From Paraferrimonas sedimenticola (lineage in GTDB: Bacteria > Pseudomonadota > Gammaproteobacteria > Enterobacterales > Shewanellaceae), in contig NZ_NRIR01000003.1 in assembly GCF_002282855.1 (NCBI RefSeq), forward strand, positions 248,001 to 312,000: 64,000 nt of DNA, written 5' to 3'. Under the pieces are notes generated by a model, which was given only the letters and a program-made list of their open reading frames with translations, did not search any database and was not told where the DNA came from. Made by a program: the position numbers and the translations under genes. Shown one piece after another: positions 36,440 through 46,044 of this stretch; positions within the stretch are counted from its first letter, which is position 1; every line of letters begins with the position of its first letter.

Positions 36440-37171
36440 GTGGCGCATAGAACAATAAAAGGGGTGATTCAATACACCTCGAAAAAGCCAGAGCGCATGG
36501 ACCAAGAGCGCGGTCGCGAATTTTTCACGCTGACCACGCAGGCGGATGGGGTGCAGGTACTGCACGCCCATTGCGAAATTGACGACGCACCAAATGTGAT
36601 TCGCGATGTGGTGTTGTCGATGAACCCTGATGCTAGCCCAATCGATTGCCACGTGCGCTTAAGTGTTGGCGATCGCTACGAAGGCAGCGGTTGGATGCGA
36701 TTTGGCAAAGACAGCGTGGAATGCGAAACCCATAATCAAAGGGACGGTCGCATCACTCAGCGCATTGAAACGCCAAATCCAATTCGCTGGTTGCAGGCAC
36801 ACCCAATTGTTGGGGATGGCCTGCTGATGAAGTTGTACGACATTGCCAAGGGGCCAGGTAAAACCTTCTTTGACGATTTGATGCTGACCTCGCCGGATCA
36901 CCGTGGTGCCACAGGCCCGCTGTTGTTTAAAACCGGTTTTGGCATTCGCTACGTAGGTATTGAAGAGGTGACGGTAAAAGCCGGCACCTTTAAAGCGCGC
37001 CACTTTCAGGTGGTGGATACTGCAGGCAACTTGCCAGAGGAGCATCCTCCATACGATGTATGGCTGACTGCCGATGAGGATTATTTGCTGTTAAAAGCCG
37101 GTGTGGGTGGCTATATGCAAACTCATTACGAGCTTATCGACTATCAAATTATTGAAGGAGGTCTTTTATGA
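36440..37171 (+). CDS. Uncharacterised 243-residue protein
   Basis: I do not recognise it. It starts at a GTG with AAAAGGAG seven bases before. There is no signal peptide or membrane segment. It has many beta strands (GIRYVGIEEVTVKAGTFKA, YDVWLTADEDYLLLKAG), a style reminiscent of DUF3108-like beta-barrel lipid-binding proteins, but I cannot confirm that. It lies 21 bp behind the acyl-CoA dehydrogenase gene and overlaps the methyltransferase start by 4 bp (ATGA), so it is made in step with it. Confidence 0.7.
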   Translation: MAHRTIKGVIQYTSKKPERMDQERGREFFTLTTQADGVQVLHAHCEIDDAPNVIRDVVLSMNPDASPIDCHVRLSVGDRYEGSGWMRFGKDSVECETHNQRDGRITQRIETPNPIRWLQAHPIVGDGLLMKLYDIAKGPGKTFFDDLMLTSPDHRGATGPLLFKTGFGIRYVGIEEVTVKAGTFKARHFQVVDTAGNLPEEHPPYDVWLTADEDYLLLKAGVGGYMQTHYELIDYQIIEGGLL

Positions 37172-38367
37172 GTCAGGCCAAACCATTGCCGTCTTGGCAC
37201 AATCTAGAAAAGCACACTGTGTTTGCCGATGGCGACCACGACCAAGCCGCGCGCTTGAACTTTCTGACCCATTTAAACGTGCACCTAGGTGGTCGAGTAC
37301 TGCCCGGTGTGAAGACCGCCTACGAAACTGAAGTGCTGCCTGAGTTTAAAGCCAAAAACGGTCGCGAGCCGCAGGACAGACACGAAGTGCGCCATGCCAT
37401 GATGGATAATGGCTTCTTTCAAATGTGGAGCGCACTGCGTCGCAACACCATGGAAATGCGCCATCAAGCGGGTCGCGAGCAAGTACTTGAGCAAATTGAC
37501 GAAATAGTCAACAAGGTCAACGGCCTAAACGAAGGTGCAGACACACTTCAGCTCGATGACTCTGTGACTATCCCAGACAATGTCTCAGCGGTTGATATTC
37601 ATTGTCAGCCCGGCTGTTACTACCAAGAGTTGTTTGAAGACGATGTTACCGTTGCAGCCAGTTACGACTTGGGCTTGTTTGTCAGTACCGCGGGCTTGCT
37701 CGGTGCGCTAAACGACGGTGGCGGCCAAGCCGTGGCCACTTGGTTGAAAGAAAACCAGCCTGACTTTAAACCAAAGCGCATTTTGGACATAGGTTGCACC
37801 ATCGGCCACAACGCTGTGCCTTTGGCTCAAGCTTTCCCTGATGCGGAAGTGATTGCCATCGATGTGGCTCGACCAAGTTTGCGCTACGGTCACGCTCGCG
37901 CTAAAGCGCTTGGCGTGAACAACATTCACTTCGTCCAAGCCAACGCCGAAGACTTGTCTCGCTTTGAAGATGAGAGCTTTGATTTGATCACCACCGCCAT
38001 GTTCTGGCACGAGTCAAGCCACGCAGCGCTGCCTAAGAAAATGGCCAGCATTTCTCGCTTGCTGAAACCCGGTGGTTTGACGCTTCACCTTGAGCAGCCT
38101 CAGTACCAAGGCATGTCGGTATACGAGCAGTTCGCTCGTGACTGGGATACTTACTTCAATAACGAACCATACTGGGGACCAATGCACGAGTTGGACTTGG
38201 CCAGCGCGTTGAACAACGCCGGCTTAGACGGTAGCGCCATGTTTGAAATTGGTGTGGTTTCTAAAGTAGACGAAAAGATCTTTGGTGCCCGCAAGGCAGG
38301 AGACGCTGGAGAAGACTTTGGTCGAGCACCAGTGTGGAACGCCTTTGGCGTATGGAAAGCGGCGTAA
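37168..38367 (+). CDS. Class I SAM methyltransferase with N-terminal extension
   Basis: 399 residues. The C-terminal half carries the SAM-binding motif I (ILDIGCTIGHNA, residues 205-216), motif II acidic residue (AEVIAIDVA) and DLITTAMFWHE. The N-terminal 200 residues are an extension rich in helices with conserved-looking His and Arg (RHEVRHAMMDNGFF), perhaps a substrate domain. The methyl acceptor is unknown. It overlaps the previous gene by 4 bp, with AGGAGG before its ATG. A 117-residue gene follows after 10 bp. Confidence 0.83.
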   Translation: MSQAKPLPSWHNLEKHTVFADGDHDQAARLNFLTHLNVHLGGRVLPGVKTAYETEVLPEFKAKNGREPQDRHEVRHAMMDNGFFQMWSALRRNTMEMRHQAGREQVLEQIDEIVNKVNGLNEGADTLQLDDSVTIPDNVSAVDIHCQPGCYYQELFEDDVTVAASYDLGLFVSTAGLLGALNDGGGQAVATWLKENQPDFKPKRILDIGCTIGHNAVPLAQAFPDAEVIAIDVARPSLRYGHARAKALGVNNIHFVQANAEDLSRFEDESFDLITTAMFWHESSHAALPKKMASISRLLKPGGLTLHLEQPQYQGMSVYEQFARDWDTYFNNEPYWGPMHELDLASALNNAGLDGSAMFEIGVVSKVDEKIFGARKAGDAGEDFGRAPVWNAFGVWKAA

Positions 38368-38377
38368 GGAAGTGGCC

Positions 38378-38731
38378 ATGAAAGACTTAGACAAAATTGC
38401 ATTAGCAGCGCAAAAAGCCAAGGGTGAGCGCCCATACTTTTTGCAAGACAAACAAACCGAGCAGGTGATGTCGATTGCCATGTCACTGGCGATGGAATTA
38501 AGCGTGACTCGTGAGCGTCTGGCGACCATGGAAGCCTTGTTGGTAGAAAACGGCGTGATCAGCCAAGGGCAAATCGATGCCTATCAGCCAAGTAAGGATG
38601 AGGCGGACAAGCGCAGCCTAGATACGCAAGCGTATCTGGCGCGTGTACTGCGTATTCTGTCGCAAGACGTGGAGCAGATGACGGCCAATGATATGAGCGC
38701 GGAAGCAGCACAGGAGCTACTCACGCGCTAA
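38378..38731 (+). CDS. Uncharacterised 117-residue helical protein
   Basis: I do not recognise it. The ATG at 38378 has AAGGAAG before it; an in-frame start about 100 bp upstream lies inside the methyltransferase gene and is less likely. The sequence is nearly all helix, with heptad-like Leu and Ala (MSIAMSLAMELSVTRERLAT, YLARVLRILSQDVEQM), suggesting a coiled coil or small subunit. It is the last gene of the operon and is followed by a strong terminator. It may be an accessory subunit of the methyltransferase or dehydrogenase. Confidence 0.7.
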   Translation: MKDLDKIALAAQKAKGERPYFLQDKQTEQVMSIAMSLAMELSVTRERLATMEALLVENGVISQGQIDAYQPSKDEADKRSLDTQAYLARVLRILSQDVEQMTANDMSAEAAQELLTR

Positions 38732-38794
38732 AACTTTCTCCCATGTGGGAATTAGTAGTGCAAAAAACAGGCTTGGGGCTGTTAATACTACGCA

Positions 38795-38822
38795 GGGAAG
38801 CATTATTGCTTCCCTTTTTTTT
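38795..38822 (+). terminator. Intrinsic terminator of the gcdH-like operon
   Basis: GGGAAGCA (38795-38802), a TTAT loop, TGCTTCCC (38807-38814), then eight T. A textbook end for the + strand operon. Confidence 0.95.
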
Positions 38823-38831
38823 GCTTGCGAT

Positions 38832-41800
38832 TTAATGGCTGTAGCGGCGTCGCCACAGCATCAGAGCGGTTAGGCTCAGTAGCCAACCCCAAGCGCCGCC
38901 ACCGCCGCCAGAAGAGCCAGATTGTTGCTGTTGTTGCACCTGATTAACCACCAAGGTCACTTCAGCGGTCGCGCTATCTACAGTGCCATCGTTAGCCGTT
39001 ACATCGTAGACATAGGTACCAGCATCGCTAGGCGTGACCGTTACCTGCTCGGTAGTGGCACTAATAGCCAAGCTCGGCCCGCTCACTTGCGACCAACTGA
39101 AAGTCAGCGCGTCGTTATCCACATCGGTGGCATTGGCGTTCAATGTCGCGCTTTGACCTTGATTAACTGTGGCTCCAGTAGGCGACAAGGTCGGAACGTC
39201 ATTGATGTTGTTGACGGTCACATTGACCCAGGCGGGTATGCCGGTATTGCCTTGCTCATCCTCGCTGGTATAGCTGAACCTATCAGTGCCGAAGAAATCC
39301 TGGTTGGGTTGATAGGTGATAGTGTTATCACTGTTAAGCGTCGCGCTACCGTTGGCCGGTTGCTCGGCAATAGCCACATTGCCTAACGCGCCCTCTGGCA
39401 TAATCATTACCAAACCTTGCGCCATCGCAGACTGGCCACCACTGCTAGCATTGGCTTTAGCCACTTTAGTGTCACCATCACTGTCATTGCTCAGGACATC
39501 GATACTAGCACTGACTTCTTCGTCTGTGACCAGAGTATCGTCGCTACCCGAGTTGAATTCGGTGACACGCACTTGGTAATCAATGGTCACTGATCCGCCG
39601 GGTATCGCGGTGAGCGCTAGCAGGTCGTTAGCCGCCACCGCTGCACCTGCGCCTTGATAGCGATAGCTAGTACCGGCAGTGCCGCTTTTGTCTTCAGCGC
39701 CAATGGTTAAATCAGCAGGAAGGTTGGGTACTGCGAAGTAGTTGAGAGTAACCTCTTCTACATCACCTAAGCGGAACCACACAGAAAAGCTGTATTGATC
39801 ACCCGAGGCATCATTCCAAAGCTGAGCGTCGTTCCACTCAATTGCCAACCAACTGGTGCTACCGTCTTCGGTAGATACCACTGCGGCTGTGATGCTACCG
39901 CCACCCGTGTCGTCTGGAGCGTCACCAGCTAGGTCAAAATCGGACCAGAATGGCGCGACGACATTGTTGGGCGCGCTGGCCTCAGGCAATTGCTGATTGG
40001 CAAAAGTGCCAGTGGTATCGCCACCACCGACAACCACTAAGCCGTTGTCTGATACGGTTATCGCTGAATAGCTCTCGCCCATGTAACGAAATTCCGGCAG
40101 GTCAGAGAAAGTAAAGGAAGTTTCATCACATCCGCCGCTGCATGGGAATGGCGAGGAAAAGCCCCCGGCCAAGAGGTTCGGATAAGTCCCAGTGAATTTA
40201 GTAAGTTCAACTACCGGCAGATCCAAATTACCAGTCCATTGCACCGCGCCCTGAGTTTCGTTGACGCTTGTCTCTGTGGTTTGGCCGCGGGTCACATTAA
40301 TTTGCACATCCGCGCTCGAGGTAAATTCGGTGCCTTGTGGAATAGCCACCGAGAACTCAACCGGCCCATCGAAGCGCTGGTTGTTTAGGTAGTTGCCGAT
40401 GGCTATTGGAGTGCTTGCGGTGTTATCAGCGCTAAGCACTTCCACGCCAATTAGACTGGAGTCGGTGGATTGCGCCGCTTTGACAGCCATTGGCAGACTG
40501 GCGTTTGGTAAACCTTGACTGCTGCTAAGATTCACTCGACCAAACACCCAAGTGTCATCGCTAGCCAGACTGGTATCTAGGGTCACGGTAAATTGGGCTG
40601 AACCGCCTGCATCCAGTGTCAAAGACTGAGGTTCAATACGCACCGAACCGTCGCTAACACTGGCGCTTAAATTCCAGCTCGAGCTTTGAGCGCCCTTGTT
40701 GAACACAGTACGGGTGAAGCTACACTCGCCGACACAAATCGGCGCAGCCATCGATGCTTTGTCAAAAGTGAGCACGGTCGCTGCCGCTGCAGCTAAATCA
40801 AGCCGTCCAGCACCCATGTCAAAAGGCGTTGCTGGGCTATCTCCGTCATCATTCTTAATGCCATTAAACTGTGCGCTAGTCATCAAGGCTGTTTTGATGT
40901 CATTGGCACTCCAGTCTGGGTGCAGCTGGCGCATCAGCGCTGCAGCGCCGGCGACATGTGGGCTGGCCATACTGGTACCTGTGTACTGAGCGTACTCAAC
41001 GCCATCGTCATCCGGCGACACCGCTGACAGAATCTGACTGCCTGGGGCTGCAATATCTGGCTTGAGGATAGCGGCATCACCATTAGGCCCTCGAGAGCTT
41101 GATACCGCAATTAAATCGCTAAACTCTTGCTCGATGACTCGCGACACGGAAACGTCCACGCTGACGTTGCCTCGGCCTTCAGATAACCCGGCGATGACTG
41201 CCTCACCGGCAGCGCGACTGATCATTACCGAGGGTAGAGTGGCTGCGCCCATGAACATGCTAAAAGGTGCGGAGCCGACATTGTTGTGAACCAGCATGGC
41301 GCTAGCACCGGCCGCTTGCACATTGTTGGCTTTTTCTTCAAAGGTACAACCGCCGCGTGAAACCAACGCTATGGTGTCGGTAAAGGTATCGGCAGTGAAG
41401 GCTGCACAGGCGGTTGCATTGTCAGGCGCAATCGCTTGTGCGGCGAGTAAACTCCCATTCAGATCGGCGCTCAATTGAGTATTAGATGCTTGAAGCGCGA
41501 CATACTCTTGCCCATTAGCTGTAATGCTATTACCAAATAGGCGACCTGTGGTGCTATTTGCCACAGTGATACCCGATTCAACACAACCCGGGCAGCCGAT
41601 AGTTTGCGGCGCATTACCACTGTTCCCCGCCGATGAAACCACCACTATGCCAGCGGCTTCGGCGGCTTCAAACATACTGCGATAAGGGCTGAAGGCAGGG
41701 TCTAAACCCGCGCTGCCACCCCATGAGTTATTGATGACATCCGCACCGTCGTTGATGGCATCTTCCAGGGCTTGCATCAACATGATATTAGTTCCCACGC

Positions 41801-42653
41801 CTTGACCGCAGTCAGTGCCTTGAAACAGGGCCTTGTACACCATTAAATAGGCTTTCGGCGCGACACCAGAGAGGCTTACCGGCACGCCGGCAAAGGTAAT
41901 GTCTACCGGGTTACCAACGGCAGTGCCAGCCACATGGGAGCCATGACCTCCATAGCCGAGCGGACTTGAGTATTCGAATTCACAGGTGGCAAAGCCCGGC
42001 TCGTACCAGCGGGCAACAATCAATTTGTCGTTACAAAAGCTCGCATCCACGCTCGAGCAGTAATCATCGTCTGGCATATTCTCGGTTGGACGAGAAAAGC
42101 CATCACCAGAAAACATGGGATTCTCTGGACGAATACCGCCGTCGATTATCGCTACTCGTATACCGTCACCGGCGTTGTCTATGCCTTCAACCGCATCCCA
42201 AATCGCCGGGCTGTTGATCACTTGGTGCGATGCGTCCATTTGCTCGTAATACAGGCGCTCGGGGTAGACCGCCTTAACGCCCTCGATTGCGGCTAGCGCT
42301 TTTGGATCGAGCTTGCTGTTGGCGACCACCATGCCGTTGAACAGGCTGGAAAAACGAGACTCCACTTTTGAGCCAGGTATGCGATTAGACAAGCGTTGTT
42401 CAAACGCCAATTGCTCCTGTTGCAAGCGTGCAGCGTAGTTGCCTGCTGAGGCTTGGGTAGTGCTTTGCAGCATCATGGGAGCAGATTCTAGCTCGACGAT
42501 AAATCGCGTAGGGCCTTGCTCGCGAACCACCACAGATGGTTTGTGATGTTGCTCAAATTTAGTGATCTCTGGAGTACCGCTACTGACGTAGCTGGCGTGC
42601 AAAGATTGGGCGAAAAACAGTGATATGAGACTGGCGGAAAGCTTTACTGTCAC
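38832..42653 (-). CDS. Secreted subtilase (S8) with GlyGly-CTERM tail
   Basis: 1273 residues. Order: signal peptide (1-20), inhibitor-like propeptide (about 45-135), S8 catalytic domain with D171 (VAIIDGG), H237 (GGHGSHVAGT) and S561 (GTSMASPH), interrupted by a PA domain (about 400-490). After it come Ig-like/fibronectin-type regions, a cadherin-like repeat (QDFFGTDRFSYTSEDEQGN) and a PKD/REJ-like domain near 1160-1235. The C-terminus GSSGGGGGAWGWLLSLTALM plus basic residues is a GlyGly-CTERM signal, read by rhombosortase for type II secreted proteins. It is a large extracellular protease, probably for nutrient proteins. The gene is monocistronic. Confidence 0.93.
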   Translation of the reverse strand: MTVKLSASLISLFFAQSLHASYVSSGTPEITKFEQHHKPSVVVREQGPTRFIVELESAPMMLQSTTQASAGNYAARLQQEQLAFEQRLSNRIPGSKVESRFSSLFNGMVVANSKLDPKALAAIEGVKAVYPERLYYEQMDASHQVINSPAIWDAVEGIDNAGDGIRVAIIDGGIRPENPMFSGDGFSRPTENMPDDDYCSSVDASFCNDKLIVARWYEPGFATCEFEYSSPLGYGGHGSHVAGTAVGNPVDITFAGVPVSLSGVAPKAYLMVYKALFQGTDCGQGVGTNIMLMQALEDAINDGADVINNSWGGSAGLDPAFSPYRSMFEAAEAAGIVVVSSAGNSGNAPQTIGCPGCVESGITVANSTTGRLFGNSITANGQEYVALQASNTQLSADLNGSLLAAQAIAPDNATACAAFTADTFTDTIALVSRGGCTFEEKANNVQAAGASAMLVHNNVGSAPFSMFMGAATLPSVMISRAAGEAVIAGLSEGRGNVSVDVSVSRVIEQEFSDLIAVSSSRGPNGDAAILKPDIAAPGSQILSAVSPDDDGVEYAQYTGTSMASPHVAGAAALMRQLHPDWSANDIKTALMTSAQFNGIKNDDGDSPATPFDMGAGRLDLAAAAATVLTFDKASMAAPICVGECSFTRTVFNKGAQSSSWNLSASVSDGSVRIEPQSLTLDAGGSAQFTVTLDTSLASDDTWVFGRVNLSSSQGLPNASLPMAVKAAQSTDSSLIGVEVLSADNTASTPIAIGNYLNNQRFDGPVEFSVAIPQGTEFTSSADVQINVTRGQTTETSVNETQGAVQWTGNLDLPVVELTKFTGTYPNLLAGGFSSPFPCSGGCDETSFTFSDLPEFRYMGESYSAITVSDNGLVVVGGGDTTGTFANQQLPEASAPNNVVAPFWSDFDLAGDAPDDTGGGSITAAVVSTEDGSTSWLAIEWNDAQLWNDASGDQYSFSVWFRLGDVEEVTLNYFAVPNLPADLTIGAEDKSGTAGTSYRYQGAGAAVAANDLLALTAIPGGSVTIDYQVRVTEFNSGSDDTLVTDEEVSASIDVLSNDSDGDTKVAKANASSGGQSAMAQGLVMIMPEGALGNVAIAEQPANGSATLNSDNTITYQPNQDFFGTDRFSYTSEDEQGNTGIPAWVNVTVNNINDVPTLSPTGATVNQGQSATLNANATDVDNDALTFSWSQVSGPSLAISATTEQVTVTPSDAGTYVYDVTANDGTVDSATAEVTLVVNQVQQQQQSGSSGGGGGAWGWLLSLTALMLWRRRYSH

Positions 42654-42786
42654 AGGAAAATCCTTCTGTTTAGCAATCCATTGCGTGCAGCTTTGATATG
42701 AGGTTGCTTCTGTCTACGACCAAAAAACAGGATTAGTTTTATATAACAGTTATTTCGGATTTTGCTAAATTTTGAGCGCAGACTTT

Positions 42787-42812
42787 AACCAAGACCGTTA
42801 AAGGTCTTGGTT
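42787..42812 (-). terminator. Hairpin overlapping the yfbR stop
   Basis: AACCAAGACC (42787-42796) pairs with GGTCTTGGTT (42803-42812). The right arm lies in the last codons of yfbR. The U-tail is weak (GGUUAAAG), but the position fits an operon end. Confidence 0.55.
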
Positions 42813-43385
42813 TATCTCATCCAATGACAAATTAAAGCTGGGAACGAAGTGTTCGCGGAAATAGGCGACGGCTGGGTCTGGGTTGGCGTTGAGGGAGGAT
42901 TCCAGTCGTGACTTGGCCAGTTTAAATTCTTGATTGCCTGAACTGAGTTCTTCGAGGCACTTTAAATAGGCACAAAGGGTGTCGGCGCTTTTAACTAAGG
43001 CTTTGTCAGCTTCTTGCATTTGGCTGCTGTCGATAAGCTCGGCGTAGTCGTCCTGAAAATCCTCGGGCACCATCTGTAACAGCTTGTTCTCGGCAATCGC
43101 CTCGATTTTCTTGTACTCGGTTTCAATCTCTTTGTTGAAATACTTAACGGGTGTGGGTAAATCACCGGTGAGGATCTCAGAGGCGTCGTGGAAAATTGCC
43201 ATAGTGGCCAGTTTAAACGGGTCAAACTGGCCTTCGTAAAAACGGTTGTGGATCAGAGCGAGGGCGTGGGCCACCATAGCCACTTGCAGGCTGTGCTCTT
43301 GCACGTTTTCTGGCTTGAGATTGTGCATCAAAGGCCAGCGCATAATTAACTTCATTCGCGCAAGATGGGCAAAAAAGTGGCTCAC
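42798..43385 (-). CDS. yfbR: YfbR-like 5'-deoxynucleotidase
   Basis: 195 residues of the HD superfamily, like E. coli YfbR (199), which removes phosphate from deoxynucleoside 5'-monophosphates. The metal motif is clear: [11 protein letters not shown] (His), then [19 protein letters not shown] (HD). The gene follows the amidohydrolase by 8 bp and ends the alaA operon. In E. coli yfbR is adjacent to alaA; here an amidohydrolase gene is between them. Confidence 0.92.
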   Translation of the reverse strand: MSHFFAHLARMKLIMRWPLMHNLKPENVQEHSLQVAMVAHALALIHNRFYEGQFDPFKLATMAIFHDASEILTGDLPTPVKYFNKEIETEYKKIEAIAENKLLQMVPEDFQDDYAELIDSSQMQEADKALVKSADTLCAYLKCLEELSSGNQEFKLAKSRLESSLNANPDPAVAYFREHFVPSFNLSLDEINQDL

Positions 43386-43393
43386 AAGACCTC

Positions 43394-44680
43394 CTATTGT
43401 TGTTTGTAGACTTTGCCGCCTTTCATCACAAAAGGTACGTCCATTAGGGTGCTAATGTCCTCAAGTGGCGACGTGCTTAATGCGATCAGGTCAGCGTGCT
43501 TGCCTTTCTCTAGGGTACCTAGCGAGTCACTCATGTCGATAAGGTCTGCCGCGCTGACTGTCGCAGACACCAAAATCTGCATCGGTGTCATGCCGGCTTG
43601 CTCCATTAGCACAGCTTCGCGAGCGTTGGTGCCGTGTTTGCCAACTCCTGAGTCGGTGCCAAAGGCAATCTTAACGCCAGCCTTGTGCACTCTTTCGAAG
43701 TTCTTCAGCATGTCGCCGCCGACTTTAATGGCTTTGGCCTTGATGGCTGGGCTCATTACGTCAGACTCTTTAGCCATTATAGTTACGGTCTCACCAGCGA
43801 GCAGGGTAGGAACCAAGTAAGCGCCGGTCTTCTTAAACAGTTTGATGGCCTGAGGACCGGTGTAACTGCCGTGTTCAATGGAATCTACGCCAGCTTCAAG
43901 AGCAGCGATAATGCCGTCTTCATGGTGGGCATGTGAGGCCACTTTGCGGCCCATGCGCTTGGCGGCAATCACCACTTCTTTAAGCTCATCGGCTTCCATT
44001 TGCTGACCTGTGCCTGTGGCGCGGTCGGTCAGTACACCGCCGGTTGAGGTGATTTTAATTAGGTCGGCGCCGTACTTGATATTATTGCGAGTCGCACGAC
44101 GACAATCAAAAGGGCCGTCGCACACGTTTTCTGAGGTCATCATTTCCATCAGCTGAGGTTTAACCCCACTGACATCGGCGTGACCACCGGTAATGCCAAC
44201 ACGACCCGCAGCCAGAATGCGTGGACCATCAACCCAACCATTGTTGATTGAATCGCGCAGGGCGTACATTTCTTGCGGTGATGAGCCCAAATCGCGCACC
44301 GTGGTAAAACCGGCCATCAGCGTCGTCATGGCGTGCTTTTGCGAAAGCATTTGCACCAGTTGAGAGGACATGCGCAGCGCTTCGGAGTCGTTTTTGGGCC
44401 CGAGCTCACCTTGCAGGTGAACGTGCATATCCATCAAACCTGGCATAACAAACTTGTCTTTGAGATCGATAACCGTGACATTGTCGCCAAGACTCGCCGC
44501 ATCGATGTAACCTGCAGTCACCTGAGTGATGCGGCCATCATCGACAACAATGGATTGTTGTGAGAGGGGCTGTTGTCCCGGGACCGCCAGCAGTTCGCCG
44601 GCGTGAATTAAGGTTTTAGCGATGGCGCCAGAGCTAAGGCTAGCGCCCATCAGCGCCAAAGCGCAAAGGGTTCGTTTCAT
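43394..44680 (-). CDS. Exported imidazolonepropionase-like amidohydrolase
   Basis: 428 residues from the ATG at 44680, chosen because AGGAG precedes it and a signal peptide begins there ([11 protein letters not shown], ending GAIA). It is in the amidohydrolase/imidazolonepropionase-like family, often annotated as Xaa-Pro dipeptidase. The metal pair is H86-V-H88 ([11 protein letters not shown]), the carboxylated Lys is probably in [11 protein letters not shown], and further His lie in [10 protein letters not shown] and SIEHGS. It may cleave dipeptides in the periplasm. It is inserted between alaA (39 bp) and yfbR (8 bp) on one strand. Confidence 0.85.
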   Translation of the reverse strand: MKRTLCALALMGASLSSGAIAKTLIHAGELLAVPGQQPLSQQSIVVDDGRITQVTAGYIDAASLGDNVTVIDLKDKFVMPGLMDMHVHLQGELGPKNDSEALRMSSQLVQMLSQKHAMTTLMAGFTTVRDLGSSPQEMYALRDSINNGWVDGPRILAAGRVGITGGHADVSGVKPQLMEMMTSENVCDGPFDCRRATRNNIKYGADLIKITSTGGVLTDRATGTGQQMEADELKEVVIAAKRMGRKVASHAHHEDGIIAALEAGVDSIEHGSYTGPQAIKLFKKTGAYLVPTLLAGETVTIMAKESDVMSPAIKAKAIKVGGDMLKNFERVHKAGVKIAFGTDSGVGKHGTNAREAVLMEQAGMTPMQILVSATVSAADLIDMSDSLGTLEKGKHADLIALSTSPLEDISTLMDVPFVMKGGKVYKQQ

Positions 44681-44719
44681 TGTGACTCCTGTCGAGAAAA
44701 GCTTCCTTAACCGAAACAA

Positions 44720-45934
44720 CTATTGGCGATAATGGCTCAGGAACTGTTCGAATTTTTCTATGCTTTTTATCAGGTCTTCGCGGTGCGGCAAGAACACCAG
44801 CCGCACGTGATCTGGCTCAGGCCAGTTAAACCCGGTCCCGTGCACCAACAGAATCTTTTGCTGTTGAAGCAAGTCCAACACCAAGCGTTCATCGTCGATC
44901 AGGTTAAACTTTCGCGCATCTAGCTTAGGAAAACAATAGAGGGCGCCTTTTGGCTGTACCACGCTCACCCCATCGATGGCGTTGAGCGCATCGACCGCCG
45001 CATCTCGTTGTCGAGTTAGGCGACCGTTGGGCAGCACTAGTTCGTTAATCGATTGATAGCCACCTAATGCGGTCTGAATCGCGTGTTGGCAGGGAACATT
45101 GCCGCACAAACGCATGCTCGCCAGCATTTCTAACCCTTCGATATAGCCAGCAGCGCTGCCTAGGTTACCGCTGAGCATCATCCAGCCCACGCGAAAACCG
45201 GCGGCGCGATAGGCCTTAGACAAACCGTTAAAGGTGACGGTGAGAATGTCGTCCGATAGCTTGGCGGCGGGTACAAACTTGGCGTCGTCATAAATGATCT
45301 TGTCGTAAATCTCGTCGCTAAACAGCACTAAGTTGTGCTCACGGCAAAGCTGGATAACCTCTTCAATTAAGGATTGAGAGTAGACTGCACCGGTTGGGTT
45401 ATTTGGATTGATCAGCAAAATGCCTCGAGTGCGCGGGGTGATTTTGGCGCGCATGTCGTCTAGGTCGGGATACCAGTCCGCTTGCTCGTCACAGCGATAG
45501 TGCACCGCATTACCACCGGCGAGGTGAGTTGCCGCTGTCCACAACGGATAGTCGGGTGCCGGTATCAACATCTCATCGCCGTTGTTTAACAGCCCCTGCA
45601 TGGCCATCACAATCAACTCTGAAACACCATTACCTATGTAAATGTCTTCCACATCCACATCGAAAATACCTTGAGCTTGGTAATGCTGTACAACCGCTTT
45701 GCGCGCAGAGAACAAGCCTTTGGCCTCACAGTAGCCTTGCGATTGCGGGATGTTGGCGATAACGTCGCGGATCACTTCTTCTGGCGCGTCAAAACCAAAC
45801 GGGGCAGGGTTGCCGATGTTGAGTTTCATGACACGATGACCTTCGTCTTCCAAACGCTTAGCCTCTTTGGCTACCGGGCCTCGAATTTCATAACAGACCG
45901 AGTCGAGTTTGGTGGACTTGAAAATAGGGTGCAT
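44720..45934 (-). CDS. alaA: AlaA, glutamate–pyruvate aminotransferase
   Basis: 404 residues from the ATG at 45934, which aligns with the E. coli start (MHPIFKSTKLDSVCYEIRGP). It is a class I PLP aminotransferase making alanine from pyruvate and glutamate. The PLP lysine is in TFNGLSKAYRAAGFRVGW, and INPNNPTGAVYS is the usual block. It is probably first of an operon with the amidohydrolase and yfbR. It is separated from fldA by a strong terminator. Confidence 0.94.
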   Translation of the reverse strand: MHPIFKSTKLDSVCYEIRGPVAKEAKRLEDEGHRVMKLNIGNPAPFGFDAPEEVIRDVIANIPQSQGYCEAKGLFSARKAVVQHYQAQGIFDVDVEDIYIGNGVSELIVMAMQGLLNNGDEMLIPAPDYPLWTAATHLAGGNAVHYRCDEQADWYPDLDDMRAKITPRTRGILLINPNNPTGAVYSQSLIEEVIQLCREHNLVLFSDEIYDKIIYDDAKFVPAAKLSDDILTVTFNGLSKAYRAAGFRVGWMMLSGNLGSAAGYIEGLEMLASMRLCGNVPCQHAIQTALGGYQSINELVLPNGRLTRQRDAAVDALNAIDGVSVVQPKGALYCFPKLDARKFNLIDDERLVLDLLQQQKILLVHGTGFNWPEPDHVRLVFLPHREDLIKSIEKFEQFLSHYRQ

Positions 45935-45994
45935 AGGGATTCCAGAGTTAATGACCACTGGGCGCAGGGCGCCAATAACAATGTTTCAGATTAA

Positions 45995-46025
45995 CAAAAA
46001 AAGCGACCCTAAGGTCGCTTTTTTT
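45995..46025 (-). terminator. Terminator after fldA
   Basis: AAGCGACC (46001-46008), a CTAA loop, then GGTCGCTT (46013-46020), with A-run and T-run on either side, so it could work in both directions. It ends the fldA transcript. Confidence 0.93.
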
Positions 46026-46044
46026 CTAAGATTTTGCTCAAGCT

